The translations under genes were made by a program, and so were the position numbers. A model generated the notes under the pieces. It had not been told where the DNA came from, ran no database searches, and saw only the letters and a list, made by a program, of their open reading frames with translations. This document shows positions 39,009 to 48,324 of a DNA stretch of 64,000 bases, one piece after another. The DNA lies in contig NZ_JBBOCA010000001.1 in the NCBI RefSeq assembly GCF_038002225.1, positions 1,364,001 through 1,428,000 on the forward strand. The letters are read 5' to 3'. Within the stretch, counting starts at the first letter, position 1; each line of letters starts with the position of its first letter. The stretch is from Paenibacillus sp. FSL R7-0204. GTDB lineage: Bacteria; Bacillota; Bacilli; Paenibacillales; Paenibacillaceae.

Positions 39009-39122
39009 TTAAATTTTTCCCGAACCATTAATTAAGCTGAATCCAGGCGGCTCAAGGTTGTTGGAAGTCTTCTGCTCAAGCCATTGCTCTGGTGAGAGCC
39101 TAATCTCAGCTTCCCTCCACAT
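39009..39122 (-). pseudogene. Possible C-terminal gene remnant
   Basis: A 37-codon frame, opening MWREAEIRLSPEQW and ending in PPGFSLINGSGKI, reads like natural protein sequence but is too short to be a gene and has no good ribosome spacing. It may be the surviving end of a decayed gene at the island edge. Confidence 0.3.
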
Positions 39123-39218
39123 TTCCCCCCTGCGTTATCGAACCCAATTTTATTTCCGTTCATAATTGAGCCGGTCCCTTCCCCTCATACATAAATTTTT
39201 CAAACAGGAGGCTGAGTC

Positions 39219-39656
39219 ATAAAATTAATCATTGTGCGACATGGTGAGTCTATGGGAGATATTGAACAACGTTTCGAAGGAAAAGCGGAAACGGGCTGTG
39301 CAAACGGCTGAATACATTTCTGCCACGACAAATGCCCCTATTATATATGAAGAATTGTTATCCGAGATAGATCTTGGTTATGTTACGGGGCTACCCAAAA
39401 AGAAGCGAATCGCTTATATCCTGTCCCTGACGGTGGGTTTAAACACGATACAAAGCGGGGAGATATAGGTGAGTCGGAAATGGAGTTGAGCTTTCGGTGT
39501 AATCAGTTTTTAGAAAAACTTGCGGAAATTCATAGGCAATTCATTTCAACCTTGTATCAATGTTTCACTAACCAACGTCTGCAATTGGCCAAGGGCTATT
39601 CTACAGGAGATACAGGAGTTCATTTATGGGAGATAAACGGAAGTGCTTTTTTCTAA
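39219..39656 (+). pseudogene. Histidine phosphatase (phosphoglycerate mutase family), frameshifted
   Basis: Three consecutive reading frames reconstruct one protein. Frame one gives KLIIVRHGESMGDIEQRFEG with the catalytic RHGE motif; frame two gives KRAVQTAEYISATTNAPIIY and EIDLGYVTGL; frame three gives YPVPDGGFK, GESEMEL, and a normal C-terminus GDTGVHLWEINGSAF. The start codon has become ATA (39219) although AGGAGG remains upstream, and at least two frameshifts are needed. The gene is therefore dead. It lies at the right edge of the repeat island, consistent with damage by repeated insertion and deletion there. Confidence 0.85.
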
Positions 39657-39688
39657 TTCGCAAGAACACCTAAAAGCTTTAAATTAAA

Positions 39689-39796
39689 GTGCGCAAGGGC
39701 GAAATAGAGTGGAATGTAGTTATTGGACTCGCCCCTTTCATCAATCAAGGGACTTTGAGCAGACTGGTGACAAGTTTATTAAAAAAAGATAAGTAA
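39689..39796 (+). pseudogene. Possible 3' gene remnant followed by a terminator
   Basis: A 35-codon frame containing EIEWNVVIGLAPFINQGTLS ends 8 bases before a terminator hairpin. The sequence looks protein-like and the terminator suits a true gene end, so this is probably the remaining tail of a deleted gene. No family is recognised. Confidence 0.35.
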
Positions 39797-39804
39797 ATAG
39801 ATTG

Positions 39805-39837
39805 GCCATCCTGAACTTTCAGGGTGGCTTTATTATT
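39805..39837 (+). terminator. Rho-independent terminator
   Basis: GCCATCCTG (39805-39813) pairs with CAGGGTGGC (39820-39828, one G-U), loop AACTTT, followed by a T-rich tail. The rest of the gap up to 40070 has no gene; AT-rich sequence before the giant surface-protein gene probably holds its promoter. Confidence 0.75.
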
Positions 39838-40070
39838 ATTTTGAAACGGAGAAATGCAAGGAATAGGGCTAAAGATGGAGGCAGAAATGCCGATTTTCTC
39901 AGATGGGAGACGTAGGGGGTATTCTAGCATGTAGATTGCAGTCGAAAAATAGTTATAATTGGAGAATTTCTAGTTAAAATCATTAAAAATAATGATATAA
40001 TTTCGGAATATAGCACCCATGTAATCTATGTAATTATCCTTGCAGAATCTAAGATTCACTACAAAGGAGA

Positions 40071-43000
40071 ATGAGAACAACTATGAAGAAGGCCACAGCA
40101 GAAAGAAGCAGGGTACAAAGACATTTTTTTTATTCAGCAAAACACACGAGCAACTACCTTAATAAGGCATTCACTTCATTCATGGCGATCGTTCTTGTTC
40201 TCGTTAGTCTATATTCTGTTCCTGCATCGGCCTCAGGTGCAATTACAAGCAGTACTTACCCTAACTTCTATGGCATCCCATCAGCAGTGGCCCAAGCGCC
40301 GAATGGAGATATGTATCTTGCCTATCCTGAAATGGGGGCTGTTCAAGGTGGACAGGGTACTCGCGATTTTAAGATCTATAGATGGAGCTCGGCTAGCAAT
40401 TCTTTCTCGTTAGAAATGAATATTAACGCAGTAGCGGGGCTGGACCAGCTTAACGATTATTACAGTGAATTGAAAATGGCAGTCGATTCAACCGGAATAA
40501 TGCACGTTGCGTTCCTGAAAAAAGGCTCTATATATTACGGGAATTGGTACTCCTACTCCAAAGGTGTATTTTACGGTACTTACAATACAAACAGCAGATC
40601 ATGGCTGAGCGGATTTACTGGGGTTGAGACGCAGAATCTTCCTACCCAAGCTGTTTCGGTGGTTCACGACTATTATGAATCGCTGCAACTGCAAGTAAGT
40701 TCATCAGGTACGGCAGCTATGGCCTATATGAAACATACAAACGGAACTCCGCAAAATTATCATGTGAAAATACAAACCGGATCAAATTCAAATACCACGT
40801 GGTCGGATAAGAAAATTGATTTGCCGAAATATGGAGAAATCTATAATCTTCTGAGTGATAAGAACGGAAACTTCAGTGTTATTTATTACGTTACTGCATC
40901 CTCTAGTATGAACTTATACGTATCCAGCGCTCCATACTCATCATCCACAGAATTGTTCAATGGAGAAAGTAATTATTATTCTTATTATGGATCGGCAATA
41001 GATTCTTCGGATCATATTCATATTCTTTACGGAGACTTTGTTAATGGTGGTCTTGAAATCGCATCTAATACCGGAATTGGTGGCTCCTGGCAAACGTCAA
41101 TGATTGATAATGTTGACTTTGCCGCAAATGCGATGCTATCCCAGCATCCTATGCGCGCTTTGGTGATTGATGCAAGCGACAATATGTTTATTCTTGCTGC
41201 ATCCGTTGATTTAAGTGAGTATGCTCCTACTTCCTTTTACTATTACCGTAAATTCGCAGGAAGCAGTACCTGGGACAAAGGCTTGATCGATATTCCCGAA
41301 TTAAATAACCTGCTTAGCAAGCCAATTGAGGGCCTCTATCCGTTTGTCCCTTCAACTGGAAATTTGATGCTGCAGTACTTTGACGGGACAAATAATGAAG
41401 CAGGGTATGTTCATGGCAAACAAACCGATTACTTCACTTCTTCCGGCTTGAGCAGCGATGCCAGTCTGACCAGCGTATTAGGGGAGACCCTAACGGCAGG
41501 TGCGGAAGCGGGGACAAGCACGGAGCCGAAGAAGGCAAGCATCAGTGTAGCAAGTGGAGTATCCATGATATCTGCCGTGGATATCGACAAACATGACGCA
41601 GGTGCAACGGTAACGTTCTATGGGAAGGACAGCACTTTCACGACGCCTGCCGCCGGCAGTGTGAACCTTACGTCCGGCTCCGAAACAGATATATACATCA
41701 AAGTGGTTGCAGCAGACAGCATGACTTTGTATTACAAGGTTGGAATCAACAGGATGGCAGCGATAAGTGATTTTGCCAGCACGGCGGTGACGAGCAAGAC
41801 AGCGAGCTTTAGCTGGACCGCAGCAAGCGGAGCGACGGGAATTGTAGTTGAACAATCGCCAGCGGGAGCGAATACGTGGACGACAGCGACGACAAGCGGA
41901 GCCATTGCGGCGAATGCAGCGAGTGTGATAGTTACAGGGTTGAGCCCGTCAACGGCGTATGACTTCCGTCTGGTGGTAACGGGAGGCACGAATGCGGGTA
42001 CCTCCAATGTCGTCACGAATGTGACGACGGAAAGTGCGCCAAGCACAGCGCTGACCGACTTCGCCAAGACAGGAACGACAAGCACGACAGCTACCTTCAG
42101 TTGGACCGCGGCAAACGGAGCGACTGGGCTTACCGTCGAGCAATCTCCGGCGGGGGAGAATACGTGGACGACAGCGACGACAAGCGGAGCCATTGCGGCG
42201 AATGCAGCGAGCGCAACAGTTACAGGGCTGAGCCCGTCAACGGCGTATGACTTCCGTCTGGTAGTAACGGGAGGAGCGAATACGGGTACGTCGAATGTCG
42301 TCACAAACGTGACAACGGAAAGCGCGCCAACGACGGCGCTGAGCGACTTCGCCAAGACAGGAACAACAAGTACGACAGCGAGCTTCAGTTGGACCGTAGC
42401 AAGCGGAGCGACGGGGATTGTCGTTGAGCAATCGCCAGCGGGAGCCAATACGTGGACGACTGCGACGCCAAGCGGAGCCATTGCGGCGAATGCAGTTAGC
42501 GCCACGGTCACGGGGTTGAGCCCGTCAACGGCGTATGACTTCCGTCTGGTAGTAACGGGAGGAGCGAATACGGGTACGTCGAATGTCGTCACAAACGTGA
42601 CAACGGAAAGCGCGCCAACGACGGCGCTGAGCGACTTCGCCAAGACAGGAACAACAAGTACGACAGCGAGCTTCAGTTGGACCGCAGCAAGCGGAGCGAC
42701 GGGAGTTGTGATTGAACAATCGCCAGCGGGAGCGAATAATTGGACGACAGCGACGCCAAGCGGAGCCATTGCGGCGAATGCAGTTAGCGCCACGGTCACG
42801 GGGTTGAGCCCGTCAACGGCGTATGACTTCCGCCTCGTAGTAACAGGAGGTACGAATGCGGGTACGTCGAATGTCGTCACAAACGTGACAACGGAAAGCG
42901 CGCCAACGACGGCGCTGAGCGACTTCGCCAAGACAGGAACGACAAGTACGACAGCGAGTTTTAGCTGGACCGCAGCAAACGGAGCGACGGGAATTGTCGT

Positions 43001-46000
43001 TGAACAATCGCCAGCGGGAGCCAATACGTGGACGACGGCGACGCCAAGCGGAGCCATAGCGGCGAATGCAGCGAGCGCAACGGTCACGGGGTTGAGCCCG
43101 TCAACGGCGTATGACTTCCGCCTCGTAGTAACAGGAGGTACGAATGCGGGTACGTCGAATGTCGTCACAAACGTGACAACGGAAAGCGCGCCAACGACGG
43201 CGCTGAGCGACTTCGCCAAGACAGGAACGACAAGTACGACAGCGAGTTTTAGCTGGACCGCAGCAAGCGGAGCGACGGGGATTGTCGTTGAGCAATCGCC
43301 AGCGGGAGGGAACACGTGGACAACGGCGACGCCAAGCGGAGCCATAGCGGCGAATGCAGCGAGCGCAACAGTTACAGGGCTGAGCCCGTCAACGGCGTAT
43401 GACTTCCGTCTCGTGGTAATAGGCGGGACGAATGCGGGTACGTCTAATGTCGTCACGAATGTGACGACCGAGAGTGCGCCAAGCACAGCGCTGACCGACT
43501 TCGCCAAGACAGGAACGACAAGTACGACAGCGAGCTTCAGTTGGACCGCGGCAAACGGAGCGACTGGGCTTACCGTCGAGCAATCTCCGGCGGGGGAGAA
43601 TACGTGGACGACAGCGACGACAAGCGGAGCCATTGAGGCGAATGCAGTTAGCGCCACGGTCACGGGGTTGAGCCCATCGACGGCGTATGACTTCCGCTTA
43701 GTGGTAATAGGCGGGACGAATGCGGGTACGTCGAATGTCGTCACGAACGTGACGACCGAGAGTGCGCCAAGCACAGCGCTGACCGACTTCGCCAAGACAG
43801 GAACGACAAGTACGACAGCGAGTTTTAGCTGGACCGCAGCAAACGGAGCGACGGGAATTGTCGTTGAACAATCGCCAGCGGGAGCCAATACGTGGACGAC
43901 GGCGACGCCAAGCGGAGCCATAGCGGCGAATGCAGCGAGCGCAACGGTCACGGGGTTGAGCCCGTCAACGGCGTATGACTTCCGCCTCGTAGTAACAGGA
44001 GGTACGAATGCGGGTACGTCGAATGTCGTCACAAACGTGACAACGGAAAGCGCGCCAACGACGGCGCTGAGCGACTTCGCCAAGACAGGAACGACAAGTA
44101 CGACAGCGAGTTTTAGCTGGACCGCAGCAAGCGGAGCGACGGGGATTGTCGTTGAGCAATCGCCAGCGGGAGGGAACACGTGGACAACGGCGACGCCAAG
44201 CGGAGCCATAGCGGCGAATGCAGCGAGCGCAACAGTTACAGGGCTGAGCCCGTCAACGGCGTATGACTTCCGTCTCGTGGTAACGGGAGGGACGAACGCT
44301 GGCCCATCTAATATCGTCACAAACGTGACGACCGACAGCGCGCCAAGCACGGCACTGACGGACTTTGCGAAGACAGCGGCGACAAGCACAACGGCGAGCT
44401 TTAGCTGGACCGCAGCAAGCGGAGCAACCGGGATTACCGTCGAGCAATCGCCAGCGGGAGCGAATACGTGGACGACAGCGACGACAAGCGGAGCCATAGC
44501 GGCGAATGCAGCGAGTGCCACGGTCACGGGATTGAGCCCGTCAACGGCGTATGACTTCCGCTTAGTGGTAATAGGCGGGACGAATGCGGGTACGTCTAAT
44601 GTCGTCACGAATGTGACGACCGAGAGTGCGCCAAGCACAGCGCTGACCGACTTCGCCAAGACAGGAACGACAAGTACGACAGCGAGCTTCAGTTGGACCG
44701 CGGCAAACGGAGCGACTGGGCTCAGCGTCGAGCAATCTCCGGCGGGGGCGAATAATTGGACGACAGTGACGACAAGCGGAGCCATTGCGGCGAATGCAGT
44801 TAGCGCCACGGTCACGGGGTTGAGCCCATCGACGGCGTATGACTTCCGCTTAGTGGTAATAGGCGGCACGAATGCGGGTACGTCGAATGTCGTCACGAAC
44901 GTGACGACCGAGAGTGCGCCAAGCACAGCGCTGACCGACTTCGCCGAGACAGGAACGACAAGCACGACAGCTACCTTCAGTTGGACCGCGGCAAACGGAG
45001 CGACTGGGCTTACCGTCGAGCAATCTCCGGCGGGGGCGAATAATTGGACGACAGCGACGACAAGCGGAGCCATTGCGGCGAATGCAGTTAGCGCCACGGT
45101 CACGGGATTGAGCCCGTCAACGGCGTATGACTTCCGCTTAGTGGTAATAGGCGGGACGAACGCGGGTACGTCTAATGTCGTCACGAACGTGACGACCGAA
45201 AGCGCGCCAACCGCAGCGCTGACCGACTTCGCGAAGACTGCGACGACAAGTACGACAGCGAGCTTTAGCTGGACCGCAGCAAGCGGAGCGAACGGGATCA
45301 TCGTTGAGCAATCGCCAGCGGGGGCGAATGCGTGGACGACGGCGACGACAAGCGGAGCCATTGCGACGAATGCAACGAGTGCCACGGTCACTGGATTGAG
45401 CCCGTCGACGGGGTATGACTTCCGGCTGGTGGTAACTGGAGGGACGAACTCTGGCCCATCCAATATTGTCTCGAACGTGACAACTGATTCGGCATTCAGC
45501 GGTGTGACGACCGAACCGGTATACAGCGGCTCCGGAAATGTTACTCCACCGAGCGGTAGTACCGGTGTGGACATTTTGGTCAACGGAAAAGTGGAGACCG
45601 CGGGAACAGCCACGACATCGCAACGCAACAGCCAAACCGTCACCACGATCTCTGTCGACCAGAACAAGTTGGATAATAAGCTCGCAACGGAGGGCTATGG
45701 CGCGGTAGTGACCTTGCCGGTTAATGCCAAGTCCGATATCATAATCGGTGAATTGAACGGCCAGATGATTAAAAATCTGGAGAATTATCGGGCAACGCTG
45801 GAGATTAGAACAGCAAGAGCGACATATACGTTGCCAGCTCAACAAATCAATATTGATGCTCTATCCGCCCGTATGGGCAAAGAGTTGAAGCTGCAAGACA
45901 TCAAAGTTCGCATCGAAATTGCTACGCCGACTACGGATAGCATAGAAACGGTAAACCGTGCCGCAGAGAAAAACGCGTTCACGCTAGTCGCGCCACCGAC

Positions 46001-46811
46001 GGATTTTACGATCAGTGCAACGTATGGCAGTAAGACCATTGATGTATCGAAATTCAATGCATATGTTGAAAGAACCGTTGCCCTTCCGAGCGGTATGGAC
46101 CCGAACAAAATTACAACGGGCGTGGTGGTAGAGCCGGATGGATCGGTAAGACATGTGCCGACAAAAATTATTTTCGAAAATAGCATGTACTCCGCCCAAA
46201 TTAACAGCTTGACGAATAGTACTTATGCTGTTGTCTGGCATCCGCTGGAATTCAGTGATGTTGCGAAGCACTGGGCGAAAAAAGCCGTGAACGACATGGG
46301 TTCCCGAATGATTGTCAGCGGTATCGGGAATGAGCAGTTCGGTCCTGATCAGGACATTACGCGCGCCGAATTTGCAGCCATCATCGTCCGGGGACTAGGA
46401 CTCCAACTTGAGAACGGGGCTACATCCTTCTCGGACGTTAAGACTTCGGATTGGTATAGCGGCATGATTAATACGGCATATGCCTATCATCTGCTTGACG
46501 GCTATCCAGACGGAACTTTCCGTCCGCTGGAGAAGATCACGCGTGAAGAGGCGATGGTGATTCTCTCTAAGGCGATGACCCTGACCGGGTTGAAGGAGAA
46601 GCTGCCTGCACAATCATTAGAGGCTACGATGCTTACATTCCAGGATGCGGCAAAAGTCTCTCAGTGGGCGCAAAGCAGCGTTGCGCAAAGTGTGCAGGCA
46701 GGCATCGTATCCGGCAGAAGTGCTACAATGCTTGTTCCGAAGGCGAATATTACAAGAGCTGAAGTGGCCACGATCATCCAGAAGCTTCTACAAAAATCGG
46801 AATTGATCTAA
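40071..46811 (+). CDS. Giant secreted SLH protein with 13 Fn3-like repeats
   Basis: About 2,240 residues. An N-terminal signal segment (AFTSFMAIVLVLVSLYSV, ending ASA near residue 54) is followed by a region of about 400 residues with repeated blade-like strands (beta-propeller or sialidase-like), a cadherin-like module (about 465-560), then 13 near-identical 96-residue Fn3-like repeats (about 563-1810; each with FSWTAA.GATG, VEQSPAG and STAYDFRLVV), a unique domain of about 250 residues, and three SLH modules at the C-terminus (from about FSDVAKHWAKKAV to the end). It should be displayed on the cell wall as an adhesin or carbohydrate-interacting protein. AAAGGAG is 1 base before ATG 40071 but 13 before ATG 40083, so the start is uncertain by four codons. 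Terminators follow. Confidence 0.9.
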   Translation: MRTTMKKATAERSRVQRHFFYSAKHTSNYLNKAFTSFMAIVLVLVSLYSVPASASGAITSSTYPNFYGIPSAVAQAPNGDMYLAYPEMGAVQGGQGTRDFKIYRWSSASNSFSLEMNINAVAGLDQLNDYYSELKMAVDSTGIMHVAFLKKGSIYYGNWYSYSKGVFYGTYNTNSRSWLSGFTGVETQNLPTQAVSVVHDYYESLQLQVSSSGTAAMAYMKHTNGTPQNYHVKIQTGSNSNTTWSDKKIDLPKYGEIYNLLSDKNGNFSVIYYVTASSSMNLYVSSAPYSSSTELFNGESNYYSYYGSAIDSSDHIHILYGDFVNGGLEIASNTGIGGSWQTSMIDNVDFAANAMLSQHPMRALVIDASDNMFILAASVDLSEYAPTSFYYYRKFAGSSTWDKGLIDIPELNNLLSKPIEGLYPFVPSTGNLMLQYFDGTNNEAGYVHGKQTDYFTSSGLSSDASLTSVLGETLTAGAEAGTSTEPKKASISVASGVSMISAVDIDKHDAGATVTFYGKDSTFTTPAAGSVNLTSGSETDIYIKVVAADSMTLYYKVGINRMAAISDFASTAVTSKTASFSWTAASGATGIVVEQSPAGANTWTTATTSGAIAANAASVIVTGLSPSTAYDFRLVVTGGTNAGTSNVVTNVTTESAPSTALTDFAKTGTTSTTATFSWTAANGATGLTVEQSPAGENTWTTATTSGAIAANAASATVTGLSPSTAYDFRLVVTGGANTGTSNVVTNVTTESAPTTALSDFAKTGTTSTTASFSWTVASGATGIVVEQSPAGANTWTTATPSGAIAANAVSATVTGLSPSTAYDFRLVVTGGANTGTSNVVTNVTTESAPTTALSDFAKTGTTSTTASFSWTAASGATGVVIEQSPAGANNWTTATPSGAIAANAVSATVTGLSPSTAYDFRLVVTGGTNAGTSNVVTNVTTESAPTTALSDFAKTGTTSTTASFSWTAANGATGIVVEQSPAGANTWTTATPSGAIAANAASATVTGLSPSTAYDFRLVVTGGTNAGTSNVVTNVTTESAPTTALSDFAKTGTTSTTASFSWTAASGATGIVVEQSPAGGNTWTTATPSGAIAANAASATVTGLSPSTAYDFRLVVIGGTNAGTSNVVTNVTTESAPSTALTDFAKTGTTSTTASFSWTAANGATGLTVEQSPAGENTWTTATTSGAIEANAVSATVTGLSPSTAYDFRLVVIGGTNAGTSNVVTNVTTESAPSTALTDFAKTGTTSTTASFSWTAANGATGIVVEQSPAGANTWTTATPSGAIAANAASATVTGLSPSTAYDFRLVVTGGTNAGTSNVVTNVTTESAPTTALSDFAKTGTTSTTASFSWTAASGATGIVVEQSPAGGNTWTTATPSGAIAANAASATVTGLSPSTAYDFRLVVTGGTNAGPSNIVTNVTTDSAPSTALTDFAKTAATSTTASFSWTAASGATGITVEQSPAGANTWTTATTSGAIAANAASATVTGLSPSTAYDFRLVVIGGTNAGTSNVVTNVTTESAPSTALTDFAKTGTTSTTASFSWTAANGATGLSVEQSPAGANNWTTVTTSGAIAANAVSATVTGLSPSTAYDFRLVVIGGTNAGTSNVVTNVTTESAPSTALTDFAETGTTSTTATFSWTAANGATGLTVEQSPAGANNWTTATTSGAIAANAVSATVTGLSPSTAYDFRLVVIGGTNAGTSNVVTNVTTESAPTAALTDFAKTATTSTTASFSWTAASGANGIIVEQSPAGANAWTTATTSGAIATNATSATVTGLSPSTGYDFRLVVTGGTNSGPSNIVSNVTTDSAFSGVTTEPVYSGSGNVTPPSGSTGVDILVNGKVETAGTATTSQRNSQTVTTISVDQNKLDNKLATEGYGAVVTLPVNAKSDIIIGELNGQMIKNLENYRATLEIRTARATYTLPAQQINIDALSARMGKELKLQDIKVRIEIATPTTDSIETVNRAAEKNAFTLVAPPTDFTISATYGSKTIDVSKFNAYVERTVALPSGMDPNKITTGVVVEPDGSVRHVPTKIIFENSMYSAQINSLTNSTYAVVWHPLEFSDVAKHWAKKAVNDMGSRMIVSGIGNEQFGPDQDITRAEFAAIIVRGLGLQLENGATSFSDVKTSDWYSGMINTAYAYHLLDGYPDGTFRPLEKITREEAMVILSKAMTLTGLKEKLPAQSLEATMLTFQDAAKVSQWAQSSVAQSVQAGIVSGRSATMLVPKANITRAEVATIIQKLLQKSELI
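41757..45495 (+). repeat. Thirteen tandem 288-bp repeats encoding Fn3-like modules
   Basis: Unit length is 288 bp (96 codons). Bases about 42920-43418 and 43784-44282 appear identical, offset 864 bp, which is three units, indicating a recent block duplication or gene conversion. The repeat leaves a 1,311-codon frame open on the opposite strand, which I regard as spurious. Confidence 0.9.
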
Positions 46812-46839
46812 CGGAAGCTTAAAAAGACAGTTAAACGAA

Positions 46840-46877
46840 AAAGATGATCTCTGTATCTTACAGAAATCATCTTTTTT
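46840..46877 (+). terminator. Terminator of the giant surface-protein gene
   Basis: AAGATGAT...TCTGTA pairs with TACAGA...ATCATCTT, followed by TTTTTT, about 30 bases after the stop codon. Confidence 0.85.
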
Positions 46878-46897
46878 GGCGTGGTATACCGAGCATT

Positions 46898-46943
46898 AAA
46901 AAAGCCCGCACTCCGCCTATCAGGCCAGAGTACGGGCTTTTTA
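46898..46943. terminator. Second, bidirectional terminator
   Basis: AAAAAAGCCCG and CGGGCTTTTT arms with GCACTC/GAGT(A) extension lie between the + strand surface-protein gene and the minus-strand XRE-cupin gene; the hairpin is suited to both directions. Confidence 0.85.
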
Positions 46944-46947
46944 TTGT

Positions 46948-47499
46948 TCAGAGGACATCCTGTCCGTTTTCGCTTTCAGTGTAGATGGAGATTAGCACAA
47001 TCGCAGTGTCCTCTCCCGTATTTTTGACGGAATGGGGGGTGCAGGCATTCCAGCTAAAGGAATCACCCTCAGTAAATTCAGCTCCATCTTCCCCTTGCTC
47101 CGCATAGATGGTTCCTTTAATGACAACATGGACCTCCTGTCCTTCATGCGCATGGGGGGCATCCCCAATCATGGCACCGGGAGGGAACTCGACGATTGAC
47201 ATCCGGACGTTTTGGGTGGAGCTGAGGTGTTCGACCTTTAGCTCGGCTGCGCCGCTGGTGGTGATTCTCCGTTCATCCTTGCGGACAATCTGCATGCGTT
47301 CTTCTTTTTTGAGCAGCAAATAAGCAAGAGGAACCTTCAGAGCCTGGGCGATATTCTCAAGTGTAGAGATGGAAGGTGATGTCTTATTGGTTTCGACCTG
47401 GCTCATGAAGCCTTGGGAGAGGCCGGTAGTGTCGCAGATTTGCGCGATGGTGATATTTTTCCGCTTGCGGATTGCCCGTATTGTAGCACCGATATCCAT
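46948..47499 (-). CDS. XRE-family regulator with cupin domain
   Basis: A 183-residue protein: helix-turn-helix (about residues 7-60; KNITIAQICDTTGLSQGFMS and a NKTSPSISTLENIAQAL tail), then a cupin sensor domain with PHAHEGQEVHVVIKG and the second cupin motif CTPHSVKN. Such regulators respond to small metabolites. It is divergent from the hydrolase-dioxygenase pair with a 159-base AT-rich region between them, so it probably regulates them and itself. GAAGGTG lies 8 bases before the ATG. Confidence 0.88.
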   Translation of the reverse strand: MDIGATIRAIRKRKNITIAQICDTTGLSQGFMSQVETNKTSPSISTLENIAQALKVPLAYLLLKKEERMQIVRKDERRITTSGAAELKVEHLSSTQNVRMSIVEFPPGAMIGDAPHAHEGQEVHVVIKGTIYAEQGEDGAEFTEGDSFSWNACTPHSVKNTGEDTAIVLISIYTESENGQDVL

Positions 47500-47658
47500 G
47501 GGATCACACCTTCATGATATTTGTAATACTAAAATTATTTTTATATTAACAATTTTATTGTTGACAAGTCAATGTGCATTGCGATAAATTACTCATATAG
47601 AAAATATATTTTTATAACTAATATTTAAGTGAGAATCTTCAGTATGGAGGAAGATAAG

Positions 47659-48318
47659 ATGAATCCTAAGTATTCATATGATATTCATTTACCGGATAAG
47701 CTGGAGCAGGGCAAAAAATACCCGGTGATCTTTACTTTTCACGGCAAAGGCTCTAATGAACGCAATATGTTCGGTCTGGTGGCGCCGCTGGCTGAGGAGT
47801 TCATTATTATCGGGGTTCGCGGGAATTTGCCGCTGGGTACGGGGTATCAATATTATGATTTGAAAAGCCTGGGCAACCCCATCCGCGAGATGTTTGATCA
47901 AGCTGTCAGCGATCTTGAGGCCTTCATTTATTATGCAACGCAGCGGTATCCGGTCGATCCGGACAAACGTTATTTGCTCGGCTTCAGCCAAGGGGCCATT
48001 CTGTCCATGACGCTTGCGCTTACGATAGGGGAGCAGATAAGGGGGATTGTCGCGCTGAATGGATATATTCCTGAATTTGTGAAAATGGAGTATAGCCTCC
48101 GTAGCCTTAAGAACGTGTCTATTTTCGCTTCCCATGGTGAATACGATTCGGTGTTCCCGGTGCGCATTGGACATGAGACTGCCGCCTATCTGGAAGGGCA
48201 AACCGAACGGTTGACCTTCAGACTATATCCATCCGACCATGGCGTAACTGAAGAGAACCAGCGTGATTTCTTGCAATGGCTCAAGCAGGATGCCGGATTA
48301 ACCATTAATAAGGAGTGA
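47659..48318 (+). CDS. Alpha/beta hydrolase (carboxylesterase/phospholipase, MhqD-like)
   Basis: A 219-residue esterase with the nucleophile elbow GFSQG (Ser in LLGFSQGAILS), an acidic residue in HGEYDSVFP and the catalytic His in PSDHGV. The ATG at 47659 has GGAGGAA 8 bases upstream; an earlier GTG at 47629 lacks a site. It is followed after 6 bases by a DODA-type dioxygenase gene. In Bacillus, MhqD-type hydrolases and extradiol dioxygenases respond together to hydroquinone and catechol stress, which is a plausible role here. Confidence 0.85.
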   Translation: MNPKYSYDIHLPDKLEQGKKYPVIFTFHGKGSNERNMFGLVAPLAEEFIIIGVRGNLPLGTGYQYYDLKSLGNPIREMFDQAVSDLEAFIYYATQRYPVDPDKRYLLGFSQGAILSMTLALTIGEQIRGIVALNGYIPEFVKMEYSLRSLKNVSIFASHGEYDSVFPVRIGHETAAYLEGQTERLTFRLYPSDHGVTEENQRDFLQWLKQDAGLTINKE

Positions 48319-48324
48319 TTGTCG

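Noticed and set aside
32075..39218. Prophage or IS element as explanation for the island
   Set aside because: I found no integrase, transposase, phage structural or replication gene in the stretch; a mobile origin therefore rests only on the repeats.
41732..45667. A 1,311-codon open frame on the minus strand opposite the Fn3-like repeats
   Set aside because: It exists only because the 288-bp unit lacks stop codons in that frame; its Val/Ala/Pro-rich repeats have no signal, fold or ribosome site, and the + strand protein is complete with signal and SLH domains.
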